This document shows positions 6,893 through 12,120 of a DNA stretch of 12,120 nucleotides, in pieces. The first letter of the stretch is position 1; every line of letters begins with the position of its first letter. The position numbers and the translations under genes are program-made. Source of the DNA: Desulfuromusa sp. (GTDB taxonomy: Bacteria; Desulfobacterota; Desulfuromonadia; Desulfuromonadales; Geopsychrobacteraceae). A model generated the notes under the pieces. That model made no database searches and was not told where the DNA came from. It worked only from the letters and a program-made list of their open reading frames with translations. The DNA lies in contig JAOZOH010000085.1 in assembly GCA_029933365.1 (NCBI GenBank), forward strand, positions 1-12,120. The letters are read 5' to 3'.

Positions 6893-7546
6893 ATGAAGTT
6901 AGTCATAGGGAACAAAAATTATTCAACCTGGTCGCTAAGACCTTGGTTATTACTCTCCGCCTTTAACGTTGAGTTTGAAGAGATCCAGGAATCTTTAGTA
7001 CAAGAAGGGATCAAAGAACGCTTTGGTAAATATTCTCCTTCAGGTAAAGTTCCAGTTCTTATTGATGGAGAGCTCACAGTGTGGGATTCACTGGCCATCT
7101 GTGAGTACATTTCTGAACAATATTTACAGGGCAAAGGCTGGCCGAAAGATAGCATAAAGCGTGCAGAAGCAAGGACAATCTGTGCCGAAATGCACTCCAG
7201 TTTCATAGCACTCAGAAATGAAATGCCGATGAATTGCCGGGCAACCCGCAAGCTTGAACCATCAGTCGCTGCAAAAGGGGATATTGCTCGCATCGACTCT
7301 ATCTGGTCGTACTACACTGAGCAAAATTCCCCTCTTGGTCCTTGGTTGTTCGGGAAATTTTCCATAGCAGACTGTTTCTTCGCTCCGGTTGCCTCAAGGT
7401 TTTTAACCTACGGCGTCACTTTGTCAGCAGCGGCACAAAAGTATTCTGCTCTTTTACTCAAGCATAAAAGTGTTATTGCATGGACAGAAGCTGCCCAGGC
7501 TGAAACTGAAATTATCCCCAAGGATGAGGCGGGGAGCCCCATTTGA
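6893..7546 (+). CDS. Glutathione S-transferase family protein
   Basis: This 217-residue cytosolic protein has an N-terminal thioredoxin-like domain at about residues 1-80 and an all-helical C-terminal domain. Visible landmarks are KNYSTWSLRPWLLL, where Ser or Thr near residue 11-14 would activate glutathione, KVPVLIDGELTVWDSLAICEYI, with the cis-proline and the D-S pair that holds the gamma-glutamyl group, and FGKFSIADCFFAPV, the N-capping motif of the helical domain. Length is normal. AGGAAGG at 6879-6885, seven bases before the ATG, sets the start. Substrate and physiological role are not predictable. Genes of this type are less usual in strict anaerobes, so transfer or a role in oxygen stress is possible. 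Its stop codon abuts the stop of the convergent thioesterase. Confidence 0.88.
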   Translation: MKLVIGNKNYSTWSLRPWLLLSAFNVEFEEIQESLVQEGIKERFGKYSPSGKVPVLIDGELTVWDSLAICEYISEQYLQGKGWPKDSIKRAEARTICAEMHSSFIALRNEMPMNCRATRKLEPSVAAKGDIARIDSIWSYYTEQNSPLGPWLFGKFSIADCFFAPVASRFLTYGVTLSAAAQKYSALLLKHKSVIAWTEAAQAETEIIPKDEAGSPI

Positions 7547-7954
7547 TCAGGGTACTTTGTCCAATGCAGCACTTATCTCTTGCGGCAACTGCGGACGTCC
7601 TTTCGCATTGACTCCGGTTCCAATCACCCGCGCTTTTAGTACCAGTTTATGCTCAGGCAACAGATACACATCCTGCACAAAGCGATAGCGTAAAGGTGAA
7701 ATTCTTTCCAGAATCACGCCAACCATAAAACGTTCACCACTGCGTAATGAATGTTTATAATCAACTTCCGCCCGGATGACCACCAGACTGATCCCTCGTC
7801 TGACCAGTTCAGAAAAATCAAGACCAAGTTGTTTGATAAATTCATGGCGGCAGTGTTCCAGATAATTCAGATACACTGCGTTGTTGACATGCCCTTGCAT
7901 ATCACACTCGTAATCACGTACCTGAAATTCCAGCTGAAATTGATACTGTTTCAT
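7547..7954 (-). CDS. Acyl-CoA thioesterase, hotdog fold (YbgC/FadM/4-hydroxybenzoyl-CoA thioesterase family)
   Basis: This 135-residue protein is predicted to hydrolyse an acyl-CoA or acyl thioester. It shows the hotdog signature V-R-D-Y-E-C-D-M-Q-G-H-V-N-N-A-V-Y-L-N-Y. The Asp and the GHVNNAVYL turn form the active site in this family, and the long central helix follows (YLEHCRHEFIKQLG). The start chosen is the ATG at 7952-7954, with GAGGAG (7958-7963) just upstream. The frame runs on to an ATG at 8020, but that extra 22-residue segment has no ribosome binding site and does not match the family start. Substrate chain length is unknown. It diverges from the Rrf2 gene and converges exactly on the glutathione S-transferase. 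Confidence 0.88.
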   Translation of the reverse strand: MKQYQFQLEFQVRDYECDMQGHVNNAVYLNYLEHCRHEFIKQLGLDFSELVRRGISLVVIRAEVDYKHSLRSGERFMVGVILERISPLRYRFVQDVYLLPEHKLVLKARVIGTGVNAKGRPQLPQEISAALDKVP

Positions 7955-8088
7955 CGTCTCCTCACTGAATTCACCATATATGCAGGCTCTCATGTAGACA
8001 TATTCAGGACAGAAAAGCAAACTATCTCGCTATCCTCTGGATAAGTCATGCACATAGAGGAATCTCCCATTAAAAAGTGTGCTTTATT

Positions 8089-8124
8089 CTTGACAATATT
8101 GGTTAAGATTTCTATATTGACAAG
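8089..8124 (+). promoter_or_regulatory. Sigma-70 promoter of the Rrf2 gene with overlapping palindromic operator
   Basis: TTGACA (8090-8095), a 17-base spacer and TATATT (8113-8118) make a near-consensus promoter. It is overlaid by an inverted repeat, CTTGACAATAT (8089-8099) against ATATTGACAAG (8114-8124), with 10 of 11 positions complementary and 14 bases between arms. A dimeric repressor bound there would cover both promoter boxes, which fits autoregulation by the Rrf2 protein. Confidence 0.7.
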
Positions 8125-8149
8125 CACAACGAATCACTAAGGAGAATCT

Positions 8150-8626
8150 ATGAAACTTTCGACTAAAAGCCGCTACGGTGTACGTGCCATGTTCGATATG
8201 GCTTTCCACGCCGGCACTCTACCAGCACAGATTAAAGATATTTCCCGGCGGCAGAATATTTCACCACGTTATCTTGAGCAGATTTTTCAGGATCTGAAAA
8301 AAGCGGGACTATTGAAAAGTCGCCGTGGCCCTCAGGGAGGTTATAGCCTGACAAAACCCGCCGAAGAGATCACCATCAAAGAGATTGTCCTAGCCGCTGA
8401 AGGAGAATTACTCCTGGTCAATTGCATCAAAGGACGGCGTAAGGACGGTGAAGCACCCCCAGCCTGTGAGTTTGACAACCAATGCCTCACTCAGCATATA
8501 TGGGCCGAAGGAAGCCGTATCCTGGGTGATTATTTTGCTTCGATCAGCTTAAAAGATCTATGTGAGCAGGGGCAGGAAATGGGGCTTGAAAAAGAGCTTG
8601 ATCATCGTTTTATGTATTTTATCTGA
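8150..8626 (+). CDS. Rrf2 family transcriptional regulator with three cysteines (IscR-like)
   Basis: This 158-residue dimeric DNA-binding regulator has a winged helix-turn-helix at about residues 1-70 (MKLSTKSRYGVRAMFDMA, then ISPRYLEQIFQDLKKAGLLKS, then RRGPQGGYSLTKP), the classic Rrf2 signature. It then carries C92, C106 and C112 with H116 close behind. In IscR the [2Fe-2S] ligands are three cysteines plus a histidine spaced C-x5-C-x5-C-x2-H. Here the first gap is 13 residues, so the loop is longer, but an Fe-S or redox-sensing site is plausible. AAGGAG at 8139-8144 sets the start. The promoter overlaps a palindrome consistent with self-repression. larE follows on the same strand 159 bp away, making it a likely target. 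CymR-type cysteine-metabolism regulators are the alternative, but they lack the cysteine cluster. Confidence 0.92.
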   Translation: MKLSTKSRYGVRAMFDMAFHAGTLPAQIKDISRRQNISPRYLEQIFQDLKKAGLLKSRRGPQGGYSLTKPAEEITIKEIVLAAEGELLLVNCIKGRRKDGEAPPACEFDNQCLTQHIWAEGSRILGDYFASISLKDLCEQGQEMGLEKELDHRFMYFI

Positions 8627-8635
8627 GTCATCATG

Positions 8636-8771
8636 AGATAGCGTTGCAAAAAGTCCGCCCTACGGTATTGTCGCATTTTTTCAGGATCTCGACCTACCAT
8701 ATGTAGGTCTTCACCCCCGAAAAAATACTACGCCTTGTTGGACGAAATTTTTGCTTAGCTATCTTTTTTTT
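8636..8771 (+). repeat. Long imperfect palindrome ending in T8, between rrf2 and larE
   Basis: Matching arms appear in order on both sides of a centre. AGATAGC (8636-8642) pairs with GCTATCT (8758-8764), GCAAAAA (8646-8652) with TTTTTGC (8748-8754), GTCC (8653-8656) with GGAC (8740-8743), ATTTTTTC (8675-8682) with GAAAAAAT (8719-8726), and GACCTAC (8691-8697) with GTAGGTC (8703-8709) around a CATAT loop. Eight T bases follow at 8764-8771. It fills nearly all of the 159-bp spacer and ends 14 bp before larE. It may be a terminator or attenuator, or a degenerate mobile palindromic element. Confidence 0.7.
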
Positions 8772-8785
8772 GCGAGTGCATCATT

Positions 8786-9610
8786 ATGAGTCTGGATGAA
8801 AAGTTTCAGCACCTGCAAAGGATCTTATCCGGATTTGATTCAGTCGTTATCGCGTTTTCCGGAGGGGTTGATTCAACCCTCCTGCTCAAGGTTGCCTGCG
8901 ACTGTCTTGGTGCAGATAAAGTTCTTGCCCTGACCGCAACGTCCCCGATCTTCCCCGACTATGAAATAGAACAAAGTCGACAGCTTGCCAAGAAACTGGG
9001 GGTTCAGCAGCAATTGATCAGCAGCCACGAAATGGAGTTGGTCAATTTTGTCGAAAATGGACCGCAACGCTGTTACCACTGTAAACACCATCTATTCAGT
9101 CTGTTTCTACAGAAGGCCGCAGAAATATCAGGAACATTGCTTGATGGTTCTAACCTTGATGATCTAGATGATTACCGTCCGGGGCGGGAAGCACTGACCC
9201 AGCTGAAACTCCGTTCTCCACTGCTGGAGGCCAACCTCGGAAAACAGGAAATCAGATCATTGAGTCGTCAACTTGAGCTCCCCACTTGGGACAAGCAACC
9301 CTTTGCCTGCCTCGCGACACGTTTCCCCTATGGAACTAGAATTACTGTTGACCGACTAAAACAGATCAATCAATGTGAAAACTGGCTACGTTTGCAAGGC
9401 TTTTCCAGTTATCGGGTTCGCTATCATGATCGGCTCGCGCGGATTGAAGTTGCCGAAGAAGATATCCCTCGTTTAGTTAAGGAGCCCCTGCGGCGTGACT
9501 TGGTTGAAATATTTAAACTAAATGGATTTGACTATGTCACCCTTGATCTGCAAGGATACCGCAGCGGCAGCATGAATGTAATTTTACCACAGGCTGATAG
9601 TTCAACCTGA
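8786..9610 (+). CDS. larE: ATP-dependent sacrificial sulfur transferase LarE family protein
   Basis: LarE adenylates a nicotinic-acid-derived dinucleotide and donates sulfur from its own cysteine to build the nickel-pincer cofactor of lactate racemase-type enzymes. The 274-residue protein has the PP-loop SGGVDST at residues 25-31, as in other ATP pyrophosphatases, the RCYHCKHHLF motif with C96 and C99, the DGSNLDDLDDYRPGR motif, and FACLATRFPYG containing C175. C175 lines up with the sacrificial cysteine (Cys176) of the Lactobacillus enzyme. Length is normal. The ribosome binding site is weak (only GAG at 8774-8776). No larA, larB or larC is present in the window, so the recipient enzyme is unknown. 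The upstream Rrf2 gene and the T-ended palindrome suggest redox control and attenuation. The stop codon lies inside the 5' arm of another palindrome. Confidence 0.93.
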   Translation: MSLDEKFQHLQRILSGFDSVVIAFSGGVDSTLLLKVACDCLGADKVLALTATSPIFPDYEIEQSRQLAKKLGVQQQLISSHEMELVNFVENGPQRCYHCKHHLFSLFLQKAAEISGTLLDGSNLDDLDDYRPGREALTQLKLRSPLLEANLGKQEIRSLSRQLELPTWDKQPFACLATRFPYGTRITVDRLKQINQCENWLRLQGFSSYRVRYHDRLARIEVAEEDIPRLVKEPLRRDLVEIFKLNGFDYVTLDLQGYRSGSMNVILPQADSST

Positions 9611-9769
9611 ATCAGTGAGTTCCGGGCGGAATAAGAGTGCAAGTGCTTGGATTGAATAAGTGATTCAAAAAATCTGAGCTGCACCCGTAGGTTCAGCGGC
9701 GTTTTTTGAAACGCTTAGGCAATTCAATGACTTGTGCTATTAACCGTTTGGACACTCACTGATTCAGGT
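9605..9769. repeat. 165-bp palindromic element with perfect 16-bp ends, overlapping the larE stop
   Basis: ACCTGAATCAGTGAGT (9605-9620) is repeated perfectly inverted at 9754-9769. Inside, TTCAAAAAA (9664-9672) pairs with TTTTTTGAA (9702-9710), and GCTGCACC (9678-9685) pairs with GGTTCAGC (9690-9697), with one mismatch, around a CGTA loop. The TGA stop of larE (9608-9610) is within the left end. No open frame of note is inside. This looks like a miniature palindromic mobile element or a large 3' RNA structure. Confidence 0.72.
9664..9710 (+). terminator. Candidate intrinsic terminator of larE inside the palindrome
   Basis: An 8-bp hairpin with one mismatch (9678-9697) is flanked by A6 upstream (9667-9672) and T6 downstream (9702-9707). 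The T run starts four bases after the stem, slightly far for a classical terminator. The A6/T6 symmetry would let it work on both strands. Confidence 0.45.
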
Positions 9770-9827
9770 CCAACTGTGATGGACTTGTAAACAGTCATAA
9801 AATAGCTCAGCACCCGCAGGAGGAACC

Positions 9828-10250
9828 ATGCCGAAAAGCAGCGCATTATTTGCGGTTTGTTTTACCGCCGGTCTACTTGGAGCCCTTGCCAGCAGCCTGT
9901 TTCTTTGGGGCTGTAATGAGTGGGGTGTGACATCCATGCTTGGGATCAAAATGGTTCAAACTCTTGAACTACCAAAACTCTACCCAAAAATGATGATTGG
10001 CGGGCTGTGGGGTTTAGTCTATTTTTTTACAGTTGGAATTCCCCGGCATCGCCGCCACTGGGTTCGCAAAGGGCTCTGGTTTTCCCTGATTCCTTCACTC
10101 ACTGCACTCTTTTATTTTTTTCCCCACGTCTATCACCAGGGGATGGCAGGATTTGACCTAGGGATGATGACCCCCTTATTGGTTGTTGTCACGAATCTGG
10201 TCTGGGGATTTTTCACCGGCTTTTTTGCCCGATTATTTTGGGGTCGCTGA
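9828..10250 (+). CDS. Hypothetical four-helix integral membrane protein
   Basis: I do not recognise this 140-residue family. Four hydrophobic segments are visible at about residues 5-27, 55-70, 82-100 and 110-136, joined by short loops. A basic patch, PRHRRHWVRK, follows the second helix and probably faces the cytoplasm. Single cysteines sit at residues 11 and 29; there is no recognisable catalytic or metal-binding motif. The start is well supported by AGGAGGA at 9818-9824. The gene ends three bases before the start of the secreted nuclease gene, so the two are almost certainly co-translated and may act together at the envelope. Its upstream 58 bp follow the palindromic element, and I saw no strong promoter there. 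Confidence 0.8.
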   Translation: MPKSSALFAVCFTAGLLGALASSLFLWGCNEWGVTSMLGIKMVQTLELPKLYPKMMIGGLWGLVYFFTVGIPRHRRHWVRKGLWFSLIPSLTALFYFFPHVYHQGMAGFDLGMMTPLLVVVTNLVWGFFTGFFARLFWGR

Positions 10251-10253
10251 AAC

Positions 10254-10745
10254 ATGTTGAAGCAATTACCCATACTCTTGAGCCTGCTCCTTCTGCTCGC
10301 ATCAACGTCCCTTGCAGCCAAGCTGACGGGACAAGTGACCTGGGTTTATGATGGTGACACCCTGAAGATTGAAAATATCGGCACAGTACGCTTGGTCGGT
10401 ATCGACACACCGGAATCAAAAGCGTCCCCAAGAGATCGTTTCTATACAAAAAGGTTCCCGATCAGCAAAAAAAGACTCCGTAAAATTGCCAGTCAAGCCA
10501 AAGATTACAATATACGCAACGCTAAAGGTAAACGTGTCAAACTTGAGCTTGATCATACCCATAGAGATAAATATGATCGCCTGCTTGCCTACGTCTATCT
10601 CCCTGACGGAAAGATGCTGAACCGGGTTTTACTTAAAAAAGGCTTGGCCACCGTTTTTCGCCGTTATGATTTTCAGTATAAAAAGGATTTTCTCAAAATC
10701 GAGAAGAAAGCCCGAAAAAACAGACGTGGTCTTTGGGAAAAATAA
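10254..10745 (+). CDS. Secreted thermonuclease-type nuclease (SNase-like)
   Basis: This 163-residue staphylococcal-nuclease-fold enzyme is predicted to cleave DNA and RNA with calcium. The N-terminus is a Sec signal peptide (two leucine-rich turns, then STSLAAK, cleavage near residue 22), so it should act in the periplasm or outside the cell. VYDGDTLK carries the metal-binding Asp (D35). VRLVGIDTPE carries R46, D51, T52 and E54, and DKYDRLLAYVYLPDG carries R109, which together correspond to the known active-site residues Arg35, Asp40, Thr41, Glu43 and Arg87. The C-terminal helices (KARKNRRGLW) are typical. All key residues are present, so it should be active. The ATG lies three bases after the stop of the upstream membrane protein, suggesting translational coupling. 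Nutrient scavenging or biofilm DNA turnover are reasonable roles but are inference. Confidence 0.92.
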   Translation: MLKQLPILLSLLLLLASTSLAAKLTGQVTWVYDGDTLKIENIGTVRLVGIDTPESKASPRDRFYTKRFPISKKRLRKIASQAKDYNIRNAKGKRVKLELDHTHRDKYDRLLAYVYLPDGKMLNRVLLKKGLATVFRRYDFQYKKDFLKIEKKARKNRRGLWEK

Positions 10746-10792
10746 CCATAACCATAGAGCAACGCTTGTCCATATTTGGAGTTTAAAACAGG

Positions 10793-11911
10793 ATGGAAAC
10801 CTTATCATATTTACAGCAATTGATTGACGAGACAGTTCTTGGTATCAGCTTGCTCCGCCTCATTATTGCTTTTGTTATTCTCTTTCTTGCCCTGTTGCTT
10901 AAGCGGGTCATTGCCCACCTGTTTACCAAAATTATATTTAAAGCAGCGCAGAAAACATCCACCAAGATGGATGATATTCTACTGCAGCAACTCAATAAAC
11001 CAGCTGAGTTTTTAGTTGTCATTATTGGTCTTTATATTGCTATCGAGATTTTACAACTGCCTAAGCAACCGACAGATCTGGATCATCTGGCCAGAAATGG
11101 GCTGCAAGTACTGCTGACTTTCAACCTGGCCTGGTTCAGTTACAACATGGTCGCACTTGTCGAACACTGGCTGAGTTACTGGGCTGAAGCTACTGAATCA
11201 GCACTGGATGATCATTTAGTGCCATTTGTGCGTAAAAGCTTACGGGTATTTATTGTCTTTCTGGCGATCCTGTTTCTGGTGCAAAATCTGGGTTATTCGG
11301 TCTCTGGCCTGCTGGCATCATTGGGACTTGGTGGTCTGGCAGTTGCGTTGGCAGCAAAAGACAGTTTATCAAATATATTTGGCTCACTGATGATTCTTCT
11401 GGATCGACCTTTTACGATTGGAGACTGGATCAAGGCAGGTGCGATGGAAGGAGTTATTGAAGATATCGGCTTCCGCTCAACCCGGATTCGAACCTTTTCC
11501 AAAACCCTGATCACGGTGCCAAACAGTGTCCTGATGAACATGTCTATTGACAATTTCAGTCAAATGCCAAAGCGACGGATCAAATTAACGGTCGGCGTCA
11601 CATATGACACATCCCCAGCCCAAATGCGTCAGGCGGTCGCAGCAATCAAGCAAATGCTTCGCGAACACCCCGCCATTCATCAGGATTTCTTCCTCGTCAA
11701 TTTCACCGATTTTGGTGCTTCATCCCTCGATATCATGGTTTATTGTTTCACCACCAGTACCGTCTGGGGTGAATATCTTGATGCCCGCGAAGACGTTTGT
11801 CTGAAAATTATGGAAACGTTGGAAGAGCTGGGACTGGAAGTTGCCTTCCCGAGTCAAACCCTCTATCTACACGATATGGATGGGGAGAAGCCGCCAGAAA
11901 TATCACAATAG
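10793..11911 (+). CDS. MscS-family mechanosensitive ion channel
   Basis: This is a 372-residue inner-membrane channel that opens under membrane tension to release solutes on osmotic downshock. About five transmembrane helices are visible, at residues 19-38, 72-88, 104-123, 150-168 and 172-192. The last is the Gly/Ala-rich pore helix LGLGGLAVALAAKDSLSNIFG. Next comes the beta domain signature LLDRPFTIGDWI, then VIEDIGFRSTRIRT and TVPNSVLMN, and a C-terminal cage domain (VGVTYDTSPAQM to ALFP-like VAFPSQTLYL). Two extra helices before the MscS core place it near the YnaI/MscMJ type rather than minimal MscS. GGAG at 10778-10781 is 11 bases upstream, a slightly long spacing. It follows the nuclease gene by 47 bp and could be co-transcribed. 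No obvious terminator was seen downstream. Confidence 0.94.
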   Translation: METLSYLQQLIDETVLGISLLRLIIAFVILFLALLLKRVIAHLFTKIIFKAAQKTSTKMDDILLQQLNKPAEFLVVIIGLYIAIEILQLPKQPTDLDHLARNGLQVLLTFNLAWFSYNMVALVEHWLSYWAEATESALDDHLVPFVRKSLRVFIVFLAILFLVQNLGYSVSGLLASLGLGGLAVALAAKDSLSNIFGSLMILLDRPFTIGDWIKAGAMEGVIEDIGFRSTRIRTFSKTLITVPNSVLMNMSIDNFSQMPKRRIKLTVGVTYDTSPAQMRQAVAAIKQMLREHPAIHQDFFLVNFTDFGASSLDIMVYCFTTSTVWGEYLDAREDVCLKIMETLEELGLEVAFPSQTLYLHDMDGEKPPEISQ

Positions 11912-12120
11912 TAGAAATAATTTTTCACCGCTGGGGCGGCACTCAAAACCCATTGCAGTCCGCTGTTATTTCAAAATGATCGTCTTTCCTTTTCCGGTTT
12001 TGGGATTGTTCTCCTACATTTTCCCTTTGAACCTCAAAGTTAGAATGAACTCTCTGGTTGTGATCGGATTATTCTTCTGGGCAGATATGAGTTGCGGGAT
12101 TGAACAGGCTCTCGGCACCA

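Noticed and set aside
7955..8020. N-terminal extension of the thioesterase (MLFCPEYVYMRACIYG)
   Set aside because: No ribosome binding site precedes it, whereas GAGGAG precedes the internal ATG at 7954, whose product matches the family start.
11976..12120. Open frame running off the right edge (MIVFPFPVLGLFSYIFPL)
   Set aside because: There is no ribosome binding site and no recognisable family, and only 48 codons are visible. All three minus-strand frames in the last 110 bases are closed by stops. The tail 11912-12120 therefore has no supportable gene.

Overview
The window is a chromosomal segment of moderate GC content that looks like a free-living Gram-negative bacterium. The protein set (GlpD, SSB, Rrf2-family regulator, LarE, Fsr-like MFS pump, secreted nuclease, MscS channel) and strong AGGAGG ribosome binding sites would suit a desulfuromonad or related deltaproteobacterium. 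That placement is inference from gene style only. No tRNA, rRNA, CRISPR array, transposase or prophage gene was seen.

Layout. (1) 3-758: 3' part of glpD, ending at a convergent hairpin. (2) 807-4561: a stress-chaperone island. Two small heat-shock proteins run leftward, and an orphan dnaK plus a third, structurally different small heat-shock protein run rightward. The 318-bp divergent intergenic region is the most interesting part of the window. It holds two sigma-54-like -24/-12 elements, one facing each operon, sharing an identical 12-mer. Midway between them lies a cluster of five GTCGC/GCGAC pentamers arranged as nested inverted repeats, at the right distance to be an enhancer serving both sides. 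No CIRCE element and no convincing sigma-32 promoter was seen. (3) 4562-4862: a gene-free stretch with three successive hairpins, the last a clear terminator shared with the convergent ssb. (4) 4863-6688: ssb and an Fsr-like MFS transporter, both leftward. (5) 6893-7954: a glutathione S-transferase-like gene and a hotdog-fold thioesterase, convergent with stop codons exactly abutting. (6) 8089-9769: an Rrf2 regulator with a textbook promoter overlaid by a palindrome, then larE. A long imperfect palindrome lies on each side of larE. The downstream one has perfect 16-bp ends and overlaps the larE stop codon. (7) 9828-11911: an unknown four-helix membrane protein closely coupled to a secreted thermonuclease-type nuclease, followed by an MscS-family channel. 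(8) 11912-12120: tail without a supportable gene.

How it fits together. The chaperone island looks like a self-contained proteostasis module. Three holdases (Hsp20) and one refolding ATPase (DnaK) would be switched on together from a shared central control region, apparently by a sigma-54 activator encoded elsewhere. DnaK would have to borrow DnaJ and GrpE from another locus. The rrf2-larE pair suggests redox- or sulfur-responsive control of a sulfur-insertion enzyme. The short distance between a T8-ended palindrome and the larE start suggests control by transcript structure. The remaining genes are envelope and housekeeping functions with no visible joint pathway.
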